Shown here: positions 14,825 to 16,233 of the stretch, piece after piece
Position numbering within the stretch: the stretch's first letter is position 1
Layout: every line of letters begins with the position of its first letter
Source of the DNA: VGSZ01 sp044349155
GTDB taxonomy: Bacteria > Myxococcota > UBA727 > VGSZ01
DNA: 16,233 bases
Assembly (NCBI GenBank): GCA_044349155.1
Contig: JBIKRQ010000116.1
Location: forward strand, 1-16,233
Reading direction: 5' to 3'
The notes under the pieces: generated by a model
Told to the model about the DNA's origin: nothing
What the model saw: only the letters and a program-made list of their open reading frames with translations
Database searches by the model: none
Program-made: the position numbers and the translations under genes

Positions 14825-15193
14825 ATGAACCCCGACGACGCGACCGTCCCGCCGCCCGATGCGCAGACCGCAGCACTCGCCAAACTCTTGAACGAGCAGC
14901 TCGCGCAGCAGGGGCAGGGGCACGAGGGGCATGAGGGGCAGCCGTCGTCGTCGCCCGCCGAGCCGACCATGTTTGGCATGACGATGGGCGGCATCTTCGT
15001 GGCCTTCGTCGTCAGCACCGTGGGGTTGGGGCTGATGCAGTACGGCCGCAGCACGAGCAACGTGGTGTTCGCGGGCTTTGGGCTCGCGATGATGGCGGTG
15101 CCGTTTTTTCTCACGAACACCATCGTCGTCGGCGTGGTGGGGGCGCTGTTGTTGGCGGCCCCCATCGTGATGCGTCGGCTGCAGATGGCCTGA
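14825..15193 (+). CDS. Small membrane protein with soluble N-terminal extension
   Basis: The product is 122 residues, beginning 12 bases after the preceding stop, with AAGG upstream. The first 47 residues are soluble, Gln/Gly/His-rich and Pro/Ser-rich. Three hydrophobic segments follow (about 54-71, 79-95 and 98-114). The segment GGIFVAFVVSTVGLGLMQYG, followed by GFGLAMMAVPFFLTNT, resembles a widespread roughly 70-residue proteobacterial family often labelled 'amino acid transport protein'. I recall that family with GSIGxGYFxYG and LMxxPYFxxN motifs. No transport activity should be assumed from that label. It is probably the last gene of the plus-strand unit and converges with the minus-strand pseudogene at a 6-base gap. 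Confidence 0.7.
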   Translation: MNPDDATVPPPDAQTAALAKLLNEQLAQQGQGHEGHEGQPSSSPAEPTMFGMTMGGIFVAFVVSTVGLGLMQYGRSTSNVVFAGFGLAMMAVPFFLTNTIVVGVVGALLLAAPIVMRRLQMA

Positions 15194-15199
15194 GCGCCC

Positions 15200-16233
15200 T
15201 TACGGCTCCTGGGCAAGGGCAGCGATGACGTTGTGGGTGTCGAGGCGCAGTTCGGTGTTGTGGCGCTCGATCGCGGTCAGGCTGGCGCTGAGCGCGTTTT
15301 GAAACGTGCCGAGGTCGTCGAGCAATTCGTTGAGCCCCGTGTCGCCGGGTAAGCGCGCGGCGTCGACCTTGCCCATCACCCGAATCACTTCGAGCCCGGT
15401 GGTGCTCTTTTTGAGTTGCAGAAAGTCACTTTGAAAGTGCCTGACCCGGGCCTCGATCTTCTCGAGACTCGCGTTGGCCAGGCGCTGATAGTCATTCATT
15501 TGCTCTTCGAGGAGGCTAAGCTCCGTCGTGTGCGAGCTGTTGGATGTGGCGACTTCGTTGCGGAAAAGGTGGACAATTTCTTTCTGCAGGTTCGATGTTC
15601 AGAGGAGAAATTGGCCCTCGTGAAGCAGGCGGAAGACGTCGACGGCCGATGATTTGAAGTTGTCGAGCTCCACGCGTATCGAAGCAGAAAAAGTGTTGAA
15701 GTTTTCGCTGATGACGCCAATTGATTTGCCGCTTACGCCAAGCTGCGCAGACTTCACCTGAAGGTTGAGCGGGACATGAGCGTATTTTTGATAGGTGTCA
15801 AAGATCGTTGATGTCTCTGAACTCAGCTCTTGTGCGCGCTTGGTAATGCGCTCAAAGATCCCCAGAAACGGACGCGCCTGCGACGACAGGACCGCCTCCC
15901 GCGCCTACACCTCTTCACGGAGCGCGACCGAACGTGCTGTAGTCGGGAAATCCCAGGCCTTCGAGCATGCTGAGCAGGCGTCGCTCGCTCGCCTCAGGCG
16001 TGAGTGGCTCGGCATGTTCGGCGGCGCGCAGTTGCCGGTAGGCGTCAATTGTTGCGGCAAACAAGGGGCTGCTGGGCTTCAGTCGAACCGAGAGATAGCC
16101 GTCATCGATGGGCGTCACGACAGCAAAGACCCAGTAGTAACGGCCGTCTTTTGCGCGGTTCTTGACGTAGGCGCCAATGGGCTGCTTCGCCTTGATCGTT
16201 TTCCACATCAAGTGAAAAACGCCACGCGGCATA
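15200..16233 (-). pseudogene. Degraded Aer-like PAS sensory protein (5' end outside the window)
   Basis: From the right edge, 15918-16232 encodes the second half of a PAS domain plus linker. MPRGVFHLMWKTIKAK, then YVKNRAKDGRYYWVFAVVTP and YLSVRLKPS, match the Aer-type aerotaxis PAS fold. The frame ends at 15915 after FPDYSTFGR. One frame over, the linker continues as ALREEV, a TAG (15905-15907), and AREAVLSSQ. Either a 2-base deletion in the CGCG run near 15921-15926 or a 1-base insertion there explains the shift. That frame stays coherent down to a TGA at 15599-15601 and resumes as TSNLQKEIVHLFRNEV until the stop at 15200. The C-terminal part is helical, with SAQLGVSGKSIGVISENF like the SARLGxxG motif of PAS-linked chemotaxis-type proteins. 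One frameshift and two in-frame stops indicate a pseudogene. The 15490-15860 stretch is visibly richer in A/T than its neighbours. Confidence 0.75.

Noticed and set aside
15196..15220. Inverted repeat GCCCTT / AAGGGC at the convergent gene ends
   Set aside because: The loop is 13 bases and there is no T-run on either strand, so it is too weak to call a terminator.
1..16233. CRISPR arrays, tRNA/rRNA genes, insertion sequences, attachment sites
   Set aside because: No spaced direct repeats, cloverleaf-like sequence, transposase motifs or terminal inverted repeats were seen on either strand.

Overview
The window is GC-rich, gene-dense bacterial DNA with almost no intergenic space and no RNA gene, IS element or CRISPR array that I can see. 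Several traits point to Myxococcota or a neighbouring lineage once placed in the Deltaproteobacteria. There are many lipoproteins, one with a long Gly-Glu linker behind its lipobox. There is a cysteine-rich von Willebrand A lipoprotein with tandem beta-sandwich repeats. There is also a small exported protein with the Cys-Cys 'TolB-like' pattern I associate with that group. This placement is an inference from memory of families.

Layout. (1) 1-2290: the 5' end of a minus-strand lipoprotein gene diverges from a marR-tolC pair. The pair overlaps by ATGA and closes with a good intrinsic terminator at 2259-2290. (2) 2312-3019: an unrecognised plus-strand gene with a serine run. It converges on a minus-strand pair, a VWA lipoprotein (3802-5961) followed by a probable beta-helix lipoprotein (3028-3768). 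(3) 6056-10397, minus strand: an exported bifunctional-nuclease-family protein (DUF151), then deoA, nupC and a purine nucleoside phosphorylase. deoA and nupC overlap by ATGA, and punA follows with its own strong ribosome binding site. (4) 10536-15193, plus strand: five closely packed genes. They are a TolB-like exported protein, a large GE-linker lipoprotein broken by one frameshift, a ZitB-type zinc exporter with histidine-rich ends, and two small membrane proteins. (5) 15200-16233, minus strand: the 3' part of an Aer-like PAS sensory protein, disabled by a frameshift and two in-frame stops.

How the genes work together. The clearest unit is nucleoside salvage. NupC imports nucleosides, DeoA splits pyrimidine nucleosides and PunA splits purine nucleosides, each yielding a base and a pentose-1-phosphate. 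An exported nuclease-family protein directly upstream suggests scavenging of extracellular nucleic acid; this is the most interesting functional hypothesis here. The zinc exporter unit and the VWA/beta-helix pair are envelope functions of unknown purpose. The MarR-TolC pair looks like a regulated outer-membrane efflux channel whose inner-membrane pump is not in view.

Limits: product calls come from motif recognition only, promoters are weak calls, and the two broken genes could be real lesions or, for the single frameshift, an assembly error.
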